A model generated the notes under the pieces. The model was given only the letters and a program-made list of their open reading frames with translations. It was not told the origin of the DNA and searched no databases. Shown one piece after another: positions 10,106 to 22,670 of a DNA stretch of 64,000 nt (within the stretch, counting starts at the first letter, position 1; each line of letters opens with the position of its first letter). The stretch is from Notospermus geniculatus (taxonomy: Eukaryota > Nemertea > Pilidiophora > Heteronemertea > Lineidae): the NCBI GenBank assembly GCA_002633025.1, contig NMRB01000706.1, forward strand, positions 169,936 through 233,935. The letters run 5' to 3'. Position numbers and translations under genes: made by a program.

Positions 10106-13100
10106 GTAAGTCGAAGTCAAGTGTCGTTAACTATCACTGAACTTACCGAAGCGTATCCCCAATGAAAACAGAAACTAACTCGCACGAACGAAATACCATC
10201 ACGTACATGTACATGTAGAACGGAATACTTTAATTACGTTCATACATGTACGACGCCGCCTCGACGAAGTTCGATCCAAAAACGCTCAAATACATGTAGG
10301 CCCAGATGAATGCCCTTGGTTCTGTGTTGCGGGTGAAACGGCGATTCACAGCAACATTTCTCCTCCAGGCCTACATGTAGGCTACATGTATGTCAAAAAT
10401 GCTTTTAAATTATTGTTACGTCATTGTGGCCTTTCGTCCATATCTCTCTGTTTCCCTAACGATGCAACGGCTGCTCATCTACTGAGCCAAAAGCAATTGA
10501 ACTTCTGCACTCATTAAAAGCGCGTTTGCCAAGCGTTCCATCTTCTTCAACCATTTTTTCTCCGCTGCACCTGGCGGCTTCATCGCTGATTACCGACAAA
10601 AGCAGCAACTTGTTCAAGATTGTGCTAATCATCACTGCAGCCTTATTTGGTGTGTGAAAGTCTTATGCTGCATGCCCCGGGTGTTACCCCTTCTCGGAAG
10701 TGCAAAAAAACATGGCTGACTGTAATGTACGTGCTCAAATTTCATTCGGACTTGCGGTGAGTCCACTGATTCCCTTTCCTTCCACCGTACTTTTGGCCGT
10801 TGGGACGGAAGACGGAAGATGAAAGTCCGACGATGGCTTTGTGAATTAGGTTCCTGGGCTCGAAAGGAATTCCCCTTGATACTGAGGCGGTCCTCCGGAG
10901 TGTCGGTCACGCCATGAGGTTTTGGTCTTGATTGACATAAAGACGGCATCGTAAATTGCGTTGATTGTTGTGGACGTTTACCATTACCTTCGCATCGCCT
11001 TTTTACCATGAGATGTGTAGAAACCTTCGTCACGTGTTTGTCATCAACTGCTTTAATAGAATGATTCAGGATAGGAATCAAAGGCAAGGTCACATTCAGG
11101 TCGCCTTTGTGATCGAGGGTTTAGCATTCATTGATTTACGGTTGTGTCTTCCGATGGAAGCGCGATTCGACCATCACGGTAATCCCCAATCTACCAGTAA
11201 TTTACTTTCTTTGATTAGGAGTTAATGAACCCGACTTTACCATGCATGCTCATCACGTAACGTGGTAAATTTATCTTCCGAAGAGATCGGGAAAGTTGTT
11301 GCAACGAATTCTGAACTCAAGAACAAAATGTTACAGATTATTTTGTTGAAAAATGTGCTGGGGAGGTGAATGTGGCCGATTTGCAGGAAAATGGACACAT
11401 TGCATGCCTATTGTTTCTATTCCCCTTGAAGGATCGTTGTGAATTAACAATTCCACAATACATGGTATTCCCTCATCTGTCTCCGTCGAAGGAAATGGGT
11501 ATTGACTTTAATTACCACTAGCAACAACCATTTACTTAGATGGTGTGCTGAGTGTCAAAACCCGAGGGCTCTGTTGTATTCTACAGCAGGAAGCCCGCCA
11601 GTCCAGTCGAGGAAAAACGAAGTGCCGTCCTCACAGTCCTGCTGGTAGGCCTTAGACTAAGACCAAAACAATAGTTGGACGATGCTTCCAAGCTATATGT
11701 ACTTAATTGTAACGATTGATGTAGGCCTATGGGATCGAGGATGTACTTGTTGCTGAGGAATGAAAAGCGGGTTGGAATTTACTTTCCCAAACCCTGGATA
11801 TCTTCCGAATGTTTTTATCGTTGCTTTGTCAGTTTTCCTGACATGCTTTGTTTCCGATGCATCAAAGAGACGAATATGGAGACATTAAATGTTATTTGTG
11901 ACGTTATAATGGCTCCGTGGCTGACACATTTGTTGTTCGTCAAAATACCAATAAGCAGCGGATATGCATTGAATAGAAAAGAATACTGAAGAGACGATGC
12001 TTAGGGCTCTTAAACCTTTTTCATTCGAAAGATAGGTGTTTGGAAATGTCATGTCTTGGCGATATATCCTTTGCAAAGTAACGCCTCAACTTGAATCGTC
12101 GGTTCGAGGTGTACCATACCTCCGGCCTATTCTACATGTATGCTCCAGTCTTTGTAGCCAATCAGCAGTGCCTTGGGTTTCTTTGTGGCTGATCCAGGAA
12201 CTTTGGCACACATACTCCATCGTCTAATTTTAAGTATCACCGGTGTCCTGGTGTATCCAGTCGACAACGCTGGTAAATATAGGGAGAGTCGTATTAAAGT
12301 CTGTCCATCAATCTGGAGGAAGCGATAGTGATTATCCCTAACTCGTGTCCATTGCAAGCCGTGCTCTTCGACAATGTGCTCGGTTACAGGGGTCATGTTA
12401 CCGGACATTAACAGACGGGAGTCCTTTCCGTCAGTCACGTCCTTAGTCAAAGATTAAAGATGGGAACGTGCCGTGGGGGTATCTCCGGTTCCCTTGGCCT
12501 TATAGACACTACCCGAATCAGTTGCCGATGAGATCTTTCATTCTCAGACTCAATATTCAGAGGAACCCCCGTGTCTTCCGTACACGTTGAATTTTTACTC
12601 ACGACGCTATCCCTCAAAAACAGAGGAATGGTTATGACCCACGAGGGTGTCTTTACCTAGCAAGTATTTTCATCATGATTCCCTCGACGTTGTGGTAGAG
12701 GAAACGCTTAATTCTCATGGGAGAAGACGATTTCAAAAATCTTTGTGTGCCTCACGAGAGGAGAAGACTTCCATTTTAAGCTTCTTCACTGTCGGAGAAT
12801 GTCTGCGCTTTTGTCGGTGAAGGAAGACGTGTCGGGAATTGTTGATAAGAAAACCCCAAGGGACAATCATCCATTATAGGTTATTTCGCACATCAAAGGA
12901 TAGTAAGAGAATTTCAATCCACTTTGTCAAGGCGTTTGTCTATCGAAAAATCCCTTTCAGTGGTTACCGACAACCTCGTTTGGGACACTGATATGAATGA
13001 GTGAGTATCTGAGCAGTGCGAACCGACCAAATGGTAAGGGCGGAAGGACATTTAAGCGACAATTCGGCTGTATAACCAGCGATCGCGAGGTTCATGCCGT

Positions 13101-14229
13101 ATTCAGTTCGCGGTCTTGGGATTTGGGATCATTCGGTCAATTTTCATGATACTGAAACTTGTTTTATTCTATTTATCAATCTCCCAATGTACGACCTAGT
13201 CAGAGTGAAAGTCATAGTGCTGCTGTGCCAAAAGCAACTACCGTGCATACTTTGAAGGTCGCCAGCAGTACAGTATGATAATTGCATTTTCCAACATAGT
13301 GATGGCAGATTGTAGCTCACGTAGCCAGGGCCATCATTTGATTTTTCTTTCTTTATTAGCATGGACGTTATTGACGAATCCAATTATCAAATAATCGTAT
13401 TTTATTCTTAGTCTCGACTAAAAACCACCGGATTTTTCAACCGTAAGACGTCGCAGCCTGAAGCAAAAAAAAACGACTGTCGTTTTACCTACTGATAAAG
13501 ATTGCTGAAGTTTAATAACGTTTTTTCAAAGCAAAATTGATTAATTTTTCGTCTGTGTAGAACGAAAGATATCCTTTGTACGGTGATGGATCATCAGGGG
13601 TCGTGTCGGCAACATGGAGGAGACTGACGGGTTCCAAAGCAGCTCCGAAAGTTGAACATTGAGTATTGAGATGTTTTTTAAAAGTGTGCTGTCACATGTG
13701 ATTGACAAAAACAAATGATCATAATGTGATGCTAAGAGATCTTAGTTTTGTTTTGGAGGACGTGATATGTCGTAACTCAATATAACAAGCTGCTTTTGGT
13801 CCGTTATCCGATTTGCACACGATGAAAATTATTAACAAAAAACATCGTCCGTCGGTCTCAACCACTGTTGATGTTGGACTGTACGGTAGGTGTAGATCAG
13901 AATGTTTCCATCCTAGCGATTGGTACTTTTTGCACATTGCCCTTTACATGATCAGACATGATTATTTTGCACTTACGGATGATTGCTGCGGAGAAAGTGT
14001 CTCGAATTATCAGTGGGACTTCGCCTGGGAGATGCACAGACATGAGGCCGTTTTGTCAGTGGCGGCATCATTAAAAAGTGATATGTTCATTTTGTGGAGG
14101 CTACATAGACCTACAATGCACAGTGTATGTAGGCCTTTATCAGGCAGAGAAAGAATCGCTCAGTCTCCGATTTTCCTGGAGACCAATTACATTTCTCACT
14201 TACTAATAAAATCAATGAGGGGCCATATT
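10106..14229. other. Long non-coding stretch, no gene recognised
   Basis: Several TACATGTA words cluster at 10203-10390, including the composite TACATGTAGGCTACATGTA near 10371. Open frames at 10632-11093 (minus), 11729-11989, 12127-12450 (minus) and 13813-14313 show no family motif, no convincing splice sites and no paralogue in the window. Confidence 0.6.
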
Positions 14230-14335
14230 TATGAAGCCTTCGCAACTTTGCGTTCAGGCAAATCTATTGTTTGGCTGCACATGCCCTATTGTTCACTGAC
14301 TGCCTTACAATAGGCAAAGTTGCGAAGGCTTCATA
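14230..14335. mobile_element. MITE with perfect 22-base inverted ends
   Basis: TATGAAGCCTTCGCAACTTT plus GC at 14230-14251 is exactly reverse-complemented at 14314-14335, leaving a 62-base loop. The left flank GGGGCCATATT resembles the head of the fold-back element at 37865 (GGGCCGTATTCTAGAAGC), so both may belong to one family. No target duplication was identified. Confidence 0.75.
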
Positions 14336-16398
14336 AGTGTCGGCGGATATCATGTGACCGTTTTCGAGCCAGAGCACTAGCTACTGTAACTCCGCAACTC
14401 CGAATGTACTAACTTCAAATTGCTTCCATCTAGCGAACGTCTGGAGATTCCTAATCTGATTTGACGTGAACACCAAGATGGTAGGGCAATCATGTCCCTC
14501 TTTACTATGGTATGAAGCAAATGCCCTCAATTAGGCAGACTAGACAGGCGATGTCCATTCTCATTATTGTCCTGTCGCCAGCGACCGGAGAGGTGATATC
14601 TATAGTTGTAGTGATTCGCACAAGTTGTTATCGGTATGTAACGCACTTTCAGTGTAGATCAATTTTCATAGCGTCAATGCCACGTCCGGCTGGCCATGCA
14701 CCTACCTAGCGTCAATGCCACGTCCGGCTGGCCATGCACCTACCTACATGTAATTCATTCAGGAAATCATTTGAAAATGACCAAAAGTTTTAATCATTTG
14801 CATACATGTACATACATCTGCACGGCTGATCATGAGGCCTTGAGCATTGTGTGAGCAGCAATGTGCATAATGGCAGTCATTCAACTGCCACGCCCACGGC
14901 GATACACGGTAGGCCTCGCGCGGACCTCATGTTGCGTCTCCTGAGTGACCATAAAGGCCATGTGAATACTACCGAAAACCACCGAAAAGCCTGTTGTTGC
15001 AATTTTGTATGGGCTTTTCAGTATTTTGACTGGACTACAAATAACGCGTTTTGGTTTGCTTCCTGAAGTTGAGGACGTTTACAGGTTTAGCTGAGCCGTG
15101 AGTTCGTGAGTGCATCAGAAGTAACAATGCCAATGCCCGTGAATAATCTTTTACCTCGCACTTCCTGAATCATTTGCTGATACGTGACCACTTTATAATT
15201 GTGATCAAAAACCTCATGAGATGACTTCTTGCTGTTACTTAACGTGACTTGAGCGTTCTTGCCATTGATGGAGCGCATAATCTGGACGCAAATTTCTCAG
15301 CCTAGTCATCTCCCGTAACATCAGCAACACAACCGCCGAAAGGCCTTGTAAATTCTCAGCATCCTGAAAGAGCACTTCCCAATGCAAGGACGATTTAGAT
15401 CAAGAGTAGCGTATTTACCTTTGCCAAACGTTGCCCAAAGGTCCATTCGCTTTCTCTCTCGAGATGGCATCGACGTTTGATGGGTTGTACACATCAAAGA
15501 CAGGATGACTCCATCCTGCTCACTCATCTGCCTACCATAAAATGGAATTGCTTTAAGCAGCTGATTGAGTGGGGTTTTTTACTTAAAGTCATGGTATTTT
15601 TAGGTTTTGGAAGACTACCGCTTCCCATGATTGCCTTCTACCGCAAGCTCTTTACTTAAGCTTTCCATTCCTTCCTTTCGTCCGTGCTGCATGCTGAAGG
15701 AGCAAGCCCCGAATGACGGTTCTTCGAGTGTCGCAATGGAATTGGGGGATAAAAAAGCATTTTCTATGCTTGAGAATCCCTTTAAGCGGATTTGCTTAAC
15801 TTCTTGGCAAGACTTTAGAACCACTATACCAAAGGAAACCATTTTGGCTGTTCAGTGCATGGAATAATCTTCTTCAACCCTAAAAACACTCGCATCCGGA
15901 GAAAAGTAGCTGCAAACGATGGTGCTTGTTTGCATGGTGACGCCCATTATACCCAATTAACTATCTTGTCCATCTCCCGCAATTAGGTCCGTTCATCCCT
16001 TCGGGAATTTTTCTGTACCTCTATAGTAGGGCACGCAACAGCAATTATCTGTCCGCAGTAATCGTCACGTCCTTGGTAATAGGAAACGTACAAATGAGGG
16101 GCAGCAATGTTGCTCGAGAAGGTAACCAAAGAACGTTTGGGAAAAAAATGGGTAAACTACTTAATTGCTGTCTCCGCCTTCCTTTGGCTTTGCTTTCTGC
16201 TATATATAATTACATCCTATCACGCAATTTGTTTGCATCAGGAAAGATCAAATTGCATTTTTGTAGGATTTCTATAGGTACATTGTATACGATTGAGACG
16301 AGGACGCGCTCAAAGAGGTCACGAAGCTTGCGTGACTGGGAAGCGTGCAAACGTTCTTCTGGTGAACTGCAACTGTTGATGCCGCTAATGCTACAGCC
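14336..16398. other. Non-coding stretch upstream of a complete receptor gene
   Basis: No gene was recognised. It includes a 38-base perfect tandem duplication at 14669-14744. The last few hundred bases should contain the promoter and 5' UTR of the receptor at 16399. No TATA box was convincing. Confidence 0.5.
14669..14744. repeat. Perfect 38-base tandem duplication
   Basis: The 38 bases at 14669-14706 (beginning TAGCGTCAATGCC, ending ACCTACC) are repeated exactly at 14707-14744. This is a simple local duplication. Confidence 0.95.
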
Positions 16399-18697
16399 AT
16401 GGAAAATTCCAATCTGACTGATAAGTCCTCGAAGGGAGATGTTGAAGCCAATGATGCTTTGAACTTGGCTATGAAGATTATCAGCGAGTGGTCCCCTTTT
16501 ATCATTTTCGCCATCGGGGTATTTGGAAATACTGTGTCTATACTGATCACAACGAAGAGGGAAAACAGGCGGTCAACAACGTGTACCTATATGACGGCAC
16601 TTGCTGTACTTGATAATATATTCCTCTTCTCTTTGATTGTAAATTTGTTGTTCACTCGCCATGGTCTGGGACGAGGCGTGAAGGACTGGCAAAATTTGAA
16701 AAGGTAAGAGGCGTATTATTGGTTCGGTGCGCTTGAGCATCAGTAATGATTGACCAATCAATCAAAATACATGTATGCTTAAAGGAGCAGGGTATTGGAT
16801 GTCAAATGCGTTATGTGACTGCCGACGTAGAGGGAGCCACCTAGCGGCAGCAAGACGAACTACAAAAATGCATTACAAAATGTACGTAGTAAATCGGGTC
16901 AATTCGCCGACTACGTATAGTTAGTCCCTGGGTCGAAGAGTGTCGAGAAAACGTGGCAGTACCGTGGTCCTTTAATAACCACCAGATCTGAGCACGTCGT
17001 CGCCTAATAGCCATTGGGAAGAGGGCGTGAGAACGATGATCAACCATATTTGGCACTAATGAGGGGCCGTGAAAACGATACCCACACAAGTGTAGGTGGC
17101 GGGTGGTGGTGGTGGGGAACCAATGAATAACCACACTTTGCAATCGAAAGCTTAACAGATTTCCAGTTTTGAATGACTCATTGTCACCGTCACGCATCTT
17201 CGATAATCGAAGGCCGATCTGCTCTCCACTGCGTTACATCGCACATCACCCTTCGAGAAATAGACCAGTCGGCGGCGTATCTTGGCACCATGCCAACTTT
17301 ACCGGTCGACCAATCATATGACACTTTATATCGGGTCTTCGGCTACAACTCTTTGTACCACGATTCAAATTTTACAACACCGATTCTGATTGGCCTCTTC
17401 TTCTCGAGGCGGCACATACGCCGTGAACCTGTCACTTTCTCGAAGGGTGATGTGCGGTGTAACGTAGTGGAGAGCAGTTCAGCCTTCGATCATCGANCCC
17501 ACACAAGTGTAGGCCTAATTGGTGGCGGGTGGTGGTGGTGGGGAACCAATGAATAACCACACTTTGCAATCGAAAACTTAACAGATTTCCAGTTTTGAAT
17601 GACTCATTGTCACCGTCACGCATCTTCGATAGGCCTAATCGAAGGCCGATCTGCTCTCCACTGCGTTACATCGCACATCACCCTTCGAGAAATAGACCAG
17701 TCGGCGGCGTATCTTGGCACCATGCCAACTTTACCGGTCGACCAATCATATGACACTTTATATCGGGTCTTCGGCTACAAATCTTTGTACCACGATTCAA
17801 ATTTTACAACACCGATTCTGATTGGCCTCTTCTTCTCGAGGCGGCACATACGCCGTGAACCTGTCACTTTCCCGAAGGGTGATGTGCGGTGTAACGTAGT
17901 GGAGAGCAGTTCAGCCTTCGATCATCGAAGATGCCGTCACGTGATCCCCTTGTGAACAAAGACTGCCAACTTTCACTGAAATCGAAAATTTATCTTCTAG
18001 GTCTCTTGGGTACGTCATGTTTTCAAGCACGCACGCATCCCGCCTGTTGTTGGGGGTGATGACTATCGACAGAGCTTTCGCCGTCCAATTCCCGTTACTT
18101 GCCAAGTCGATATGCACTCCCTCAAAAACGAAAGCAGTCATCGTGCTAACAGCGATGATTCCTTTGGCCTTTAACCTAAATATCTACTTCACCTTTGTCC
18201 TTGTTGGAGAAGGTGGTGCCGGTGCGATGAGGATAAGCGTTCCGGAGGCGCCTTGGGTCGAGCATTTAGTCGCCGCATGGATGGTTGCTGTCGCCGTAGT
18301 CGTGCCCTTCGTCTTTATCGTAATTTCTAACACCTTCATAATAGTCGGCGTAAGGAAGGCATCTTTTATGCGAAAGAAAATGGCCGATGGAAAAGCAGAT
18401 GATTCAAAAGAAAAACACCTGACCAGAATGCTAATTCTCGTGTCCTTCGCCTACATTATACTCTGTTCGCCTTTGGGGATCATCCAACTCATGCGAGTTA
18501 TACCTGGGGCTTTGAATATGAGAGCTATGAGCGTCCAACAAATCAGAGCTTTCTCCTTCGCGATAAATATCCTTGGCGATTTGTCCGGCATGAATCATGC
18601 AGTCAATTTTTACCTCTACATACTTGGTGGTGGGAAGAATTACAGAAACGATGTCAAGATGATTTTTGCTGCATGCTCCGCGTCTTCAAATAGTTAA
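16399..18697 (+). CDS. Complete two-exon rhodopsin-class (class A) receptor, FMRFamide-receptor-like
   Basis: Exon 1 is 16399-16703 and exon 2 is 18001-18697. The donor AAAAG|GTAAG and acceptor CTTCTAG|G join in phase 2 to give 333 residues. Visible features are N-glycosylation (NLT) at the N terminus and TM1 with GN (VFGNTVSILI, about 33-53). TM2 contains LAVLD (about 63-85), and TM3 ends in IDRAFAV (DR at about 125-126, in place of DRY). TM6 has SFAYIILCSP, and TM7 has NHAVNFYLY replacing NPxxY. This combination is typical of invertebrate FMRFamide-receptor-like and lineage-expanded deuterostome receptors. The conserved TM3 and second-loop cysteines are absent, so the usual disulfide is missing. 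The intron (16704-18000) contains a MITE and an assembly-associated duplication. The ligand is unknown. Confidence 0.85.
17081..17933. repeat. Duplicate at a single-N gap (17081-17496 and 17498-17933)
   Basis: After the N at 17497 the sequence restarts at the equivalent of 17081 and repeats about 415 bases with few differences. This is the signature of two overlapping haplotype contigs laid end to end. The duplication is probably not real, but the differences between copies are informative as alleles. Confidence 0.85.
17621..17933. mobile_element. MITE with about 65-base inverted ends and 8-base target duplication
   Basis: The ends CATCTTCGAT ... ATCGAAGATG are inverted copies over about 65 bases with roughly nine in ten matches. 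CCGTCACG flanks both sides (17613-17620 and 17934-17941). An 8-base target duplication fits a non-autonomous hAT-type element, though the termini are not the classical CAGGG. The allele copy at 17195-17496 is cut by the gap. It sits inside the receptor intron. Confidence 0.8.
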
Positions 18698-18846
18698 GCG
18701 ATGTCCACTCGAGGAAGACATTTGTTTCTAGGTTTCCGTGGCGGTAGCGGACTTTGTCCATCTTCTTCTGGTATTCTCGAAGATTGAAGCACATTTTGAT
18801 CGATTGCATATTGGTCAAGTATTCTCATATCTTGGCATTCGTATCC

Positions 18847-18852
18847 AATAAA
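18847..18852 (+). terminator. Polyadenylation signal of the receptor gene
   Basis: AATAAA lies 150 bases after the receptor stop codon, at a normal distance for a short 3' UTR. Confidence 0.6.
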
Positions 18853-19626
18853 AACGACAAAGTTGTCAGAAAAGTAGGATAGGCTATTTACATGATACAT
18901 GTAGATGTGATCATTGCAATCAGGAGTAACTTCTCTACCTGAACAAATGACTTAAGTCCTTCTTTTCATCATACTGTAAAATCACGACGTTTGAGAGTTT
19001 CGTTGACAGGTGCCAGAATTAATCAGTAGACCAGTAATCAATCATGTTTAGGAATAGGGTATTTTATCTGATTGGCTCTTCCCTGCTAATCCCTTCCCAC
19101 TTTAAAATATTCGTAATTATCAACTGGATTTTCCTTAATATTCAGGTGTCGCCTTATATTTAAAAGCTTAGAGTATGCAAATGTTTGTAGACAATTGCTG
19201 TTCTTCTTTCTCTCAAAGCTACCGTGGACTTCTGGATTCCTTGGTAGACTAATTTCCTGTCATTTCACTGTGAAAAATCCTCAGGATGCGCGGGATTCGA
19301 GTTGGAAGAGCAGGGTCACCATCACTGGTTGTTTTCAACTTTCAAAACCATCTCTGTCGAGGTGCTTCCTTATTGTAGGAAGTCACTGGCACGTCATCAC
19401 CCATTGACTTACCACTTTGTACGCAATTTGTCATGCCATCTTTGGGCGTAAATTTGTATTTCTGATATTGTTATGTGCTGCGATACAGATACACGTAGTC
19501 CAGGTGTCAAACGTGATACGTGTATTTGTTAGTGCAATTCATAACAAACACCAGCAACAGCCTTGTGAGCGGAAAAGGTAAGGTTATTTCTCCCTGACGG
19601 ACGATTGCAAGCCACTCGAAGCATCG
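18853..19626. other. Spacer before the PAN array, nothing recognised
   Basis: No gene, inverted repeat or duplicate partner was seen. Confidence 0.5.
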
Positions 19627-20002
19627 ACCGGCTGGCTGCACGTTGGACGAACTACTCCGCCCGATTCACAAGCAATCCACACTGGTTGATTCGTTGTGTG
19701 ATAGATGTCTACTTGGTCGCCCCTGTCTCAGTAAAGCCCGCAGCAAACGCTGTCACAGTTGGTAGCAATTGTCGTGGCCACCACGAATGCATGCGACCGG
19801 GACTTGCAACGGCAACAAGCAAGTGAGTGAGATTCCGTCGAAAGTTGTCGAGAAGGTTTGATGTCACATGCGCACCATTGAGGGTGTGGTTACCAGCTGC
19901 ATCTCATGATCATACAAGTCATGAATGGGCCACGTGACTCGGGAGCGGGACAGTTTGACGCTGTTGAAAGTGACATCAGTACAAAATTGATGTATATTCA
20001 AC

Positions 20003-20420
20003 ATTCTACGTTGTGAGATACTTTTTCGATGTGACGAAAAGTATCTCTACTGTATGAAGAATACCGCCATCTTGGATAGACATTCATCCGCGTTAGGAGC
20101 ACTACTTAATACGTACTGCGCATGCGTAGCAGCAACATAATATCATACTTTTCTTGATCTTATGTACGCATAAATCTATAGTTTTAAGTAATTCATATAT
20201 ACAATGATGAATTTTCAAAAAATATGCGTATATCGTGTAATTCTAGACACCATCACCTGGGCACTATCCGGCGGACGAATGGGTTAGTAAATCGCCGGAA
20301 CTGAGGACCCACTTCCGTTTCAAGATGGCGCGTATTGTTATACAGCCGAGTCGGACTCCCGACAAATCCCGAAGTACCCGAAGGAGGCCGAACGAGGCCG
20401 AGCCGAATGGTATATTCAAC
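20003..20420. mobile_element. 407-base insertion in unit I with 11-base flanking duplication
   Basis: Unit I reads GTATATTCAAC (19992-20002), then 407 bases, then GTATATTCAAC (20410-20420). Unit II has a single copy at the same place, so unit II is the empty site. The insert contains a hairpin (GAGATACTTTT and its complement, 20015-20047). It lacks obvious inverted ends, a poly(A) tail or a coding frame. The family is unknown; an 11-base duplication suggests a retroposon. Confidence 0.8.
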
Positions 20421-21650
20421 AGCCGCAGCGACGACCTGTTGACTTCCGCTAAATGAGCAGCTGAAATTATTGATTTTAGTACGATGATGGTTGCAGGCGT
20501 TGCCAAGTGTGTGGTGGCGTGGCAACTCACCAAAAATTACCGATATTTTTAGGCAGCTAAAAGTGTTACAAGTGAGTACGCTGCTGGTTGTACATACATG
20601 TACTTCGTATTCAGGCTGGAAACATCGTCAGTAAAACTCGTGTATGTGGTGAAAATTTAATTTCCCGCAAGAAGATGTTATTGTTCCCCTGCCCTCTGAG
20701 TTGAAAGAGGTAGAATGTGATGAAGCATTTGCGAGCAGGAAATATGGATGTACAGTATAATATGTCAATCATTTGGTTTCTGTGAGGCCCCTTCTTTGTT
20801 CTTTCTCCGATATAATGTTGAATTTACTCTCAAGGTCAATGCCGCATTAGTTTTGGTGGGGAATTGAAATGCTTTGAAAACATTAATGGAGGAGATAAAG
20901 ATTATTTCAAATACATGGGGAAGGGACAATGGAAACCGGTTGCCTTTATTTGTCAATTGTCTTTCAGTTCAAAACACCACCATTGTTTGATGTGCCTGAA
21001 TATGATGAAATAGACAAAACTACATCGTATACAAAGACTCTATTGTGTAACCTATTCAACCTTGTCAGCATTATTGTCGTATGACACCAAGGACAGATGC
21101 CATACCATTATCGTTGGCTGGTAACCACAAATTTCCCTCAGTAAACTGCTTGTGATGTTCGTCCTCTGATGAACTTTTTGAGCTATTTGCAAGAGAATCT
21201 CGCTTGTTGGAATCTCTCTCTGTCTTCATACATATTCTACTACATTCGCCTGGTTTATTTTCACTTTCTAAGCGCCTTTCTCTCTTTGATAACCACTCTT
21301 ATGTCAATTGTGAGGTTCAATTCACCGACGGATGCAACCACAATGCAAGGCATTATTACCGTTACACTTCTCAGGTACGTTTGCACAGATTCTGTGAACT
21401 ATATCTGCTCAACCCCCGGTTTACCTGTGCCAATATCATATGAATTTTTCAGATTTTTTCTCTGCGAAGTTGTTAATACCAAGTGTTTGTAGGTCCATTT
21501 ATAATCACCCGAGAAATAAGAATTTGACAAAGCTGTGAGCATTTCGATATTACAAGTCATTGGATCGACCAAGTGAATCGCGAGAGTGACCGACAACAGA
21601 GAGGCATGCAGTTTGACGCCGTTGATAGTGACATCAGTGTCAAATTGATG

Positions 21651-21810
21651 TACATTCAACAGCTGCAGCTACTTCCGCTTCATTCTACAGCTAGCATTCA
21701 ACAGCTGTAGTTACTTCCGCTTAGCTAATTCCACTTGTAGACCTATATGCAACGTCTGTAGCTACGTCCACTCCGACATCAAAAGCTTTGGCTACTTCTA
21801 TTCCGCTTAA
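21651..21810 (+). promoter_or_regulatory. E-box plus ETS-like minisatellite upstream of PAN exon, unit I
   Basis: Imperfect repeats of ATTCAACAGCTGYAG-YTACTTCCGCTT contain CAGCTG E-boxes (21660, 21702) and ACTTCCG, the reverse complement of an ETS core (21671, 21713). They end about 190 bases before the ATG at 21997. The position suggests promoter function; this is inferred from motifs only. Confidence 0.45.
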
Positions 21811-21996
21811 CTTGCCACAGGATCGACTCTTGCAAGGGTTGTGCATTGATTCGGTCAAATAAGGTGCGGCATACCCATACACTTTAATGTTACATATTAT
21901 ATATCTTTTCCTGAAATTGTTGCTGAACTTGGACATAAGGACATTTCAGGTTTCGTTTAAGGTATTACCGCGCCAGCCTCGGTGACAGCGGTCAAA

Positions 21997-22323
21997 ATGA
22001 TGATTTTTAATGCATATACATGTAGGCCTACCATAAAACATATTTTCGCTGTGGTGACATGCACTTGTGTATGTGAAGCTTTGAGAGTGCAGGATGCACA
22101 GATTTACAAAAAGATTATGACGAAATATCTTGGTGATGTGAGTAACCGAGAAATGTTTCGCTCGCGTTCTTTAATAGACTGTTCCAATTTGGTATGGCTG
22201 GACGTTGTCGAGGACTATTCCGCTTTTTCCTTTAACTCGACGTCCAGCATCTGTGAGTTACGATCTCCTTTCGAAGAAGGAACGAAATTGAACAAGGAGA
22301 ACAAACAAATATGGCCGAGACAG
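21997..22323 (+). CDS. PAN-domain secreted protein, first coding exon (unit I)
   Basis: The exon has 109 codons from ATG 21997 (or 22000) to a donor CGAGACAG|GTACGG in phase 0. A stronger GTAAGT donor 24 bases further on would also keep phase. The N terminus is hydrophobic and Cys-rich (HIFAVVTCTCVCEA), a likely signal peptide. The body reads SLIDCSNLVWLD, then DYSAFSFNSTSSICEL, the Cys ... aromatic-Ser-Phe-Asn ... Cys-x-Leu pattern of PAN/apple modules, followed by a charged linker. PAN modules mediate protein or carbohydrate binding outside the cell. The next exon must be borrowed from unit II because unit I has none. Residues 9-12 derive from a 12-base TACATGTAGGCCTA-type insertion. Confidence 0.6.
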
Positions 22324-22670
22324 GTACGGTTTCTGGCGAAATATTCTGTAAGTTTTTGTAATATATTCATTATTTTACAAAAGGAATTGAACATCATAAT
22401 GCTAATAGAACTAGAGTTTGGAGAACTGAAACTGTCTGCCTGCTGGCATTTCTATGGCACACAAATCGCACGTTTTCAGATAGGCCTACTACGCCTGGTA
22501 CCAATTTCTATCCTAAAAAGGCTTACCATGCATCATCCTACAACTTGCATCAAAAGCCTACGTTCCTTGCACTCCGTACATGCCGTGAGACTAACACCAT
22601 ACAGGACCATGAGATCAACTGGAGGGGATCGCTCCTTTCTCATCAGCACAGTCAATGGTCTCAAGGCTCT

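Larger units (their letters stand above)
19627..22670 (+). repeat. PAN-gene array unit I (3,044 bases)
   Basis: The block beginning ACCGGCTGGCTGC at 19627 recurs at 22671, so units I and II are head-to-tail. Unit I is longer mainly because of a 407-base insertion at 20003. It carries the PAN signal-peptide exon but not the downstream exon, since unit II begins first. There is no N at the junction, so this duplication is more likely real than those at gaps. Confidence 0.85.

Noticed and set aside
10632-11093. 153-codon minus-strand frame
   Set aside because: Low-complexity basic composition, no family motif, inside non-coding sequence.
13813-14313. 166-codon open frame
   Set aside because: It runs through the MITE at 14230, has no motif and no splice or start context.
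17173-17955. Open frames inside the receptor intron
   Set aside because: They are read-through of MITE copies and their assembly duplicate.
9730-18697. Joining the 9730 receptor exon to the exon at 18001
   Set aside because: The donor is phase 1 and the acceptor needs phase 2, and the 18001 exon joins cleanly to 16399-16703.
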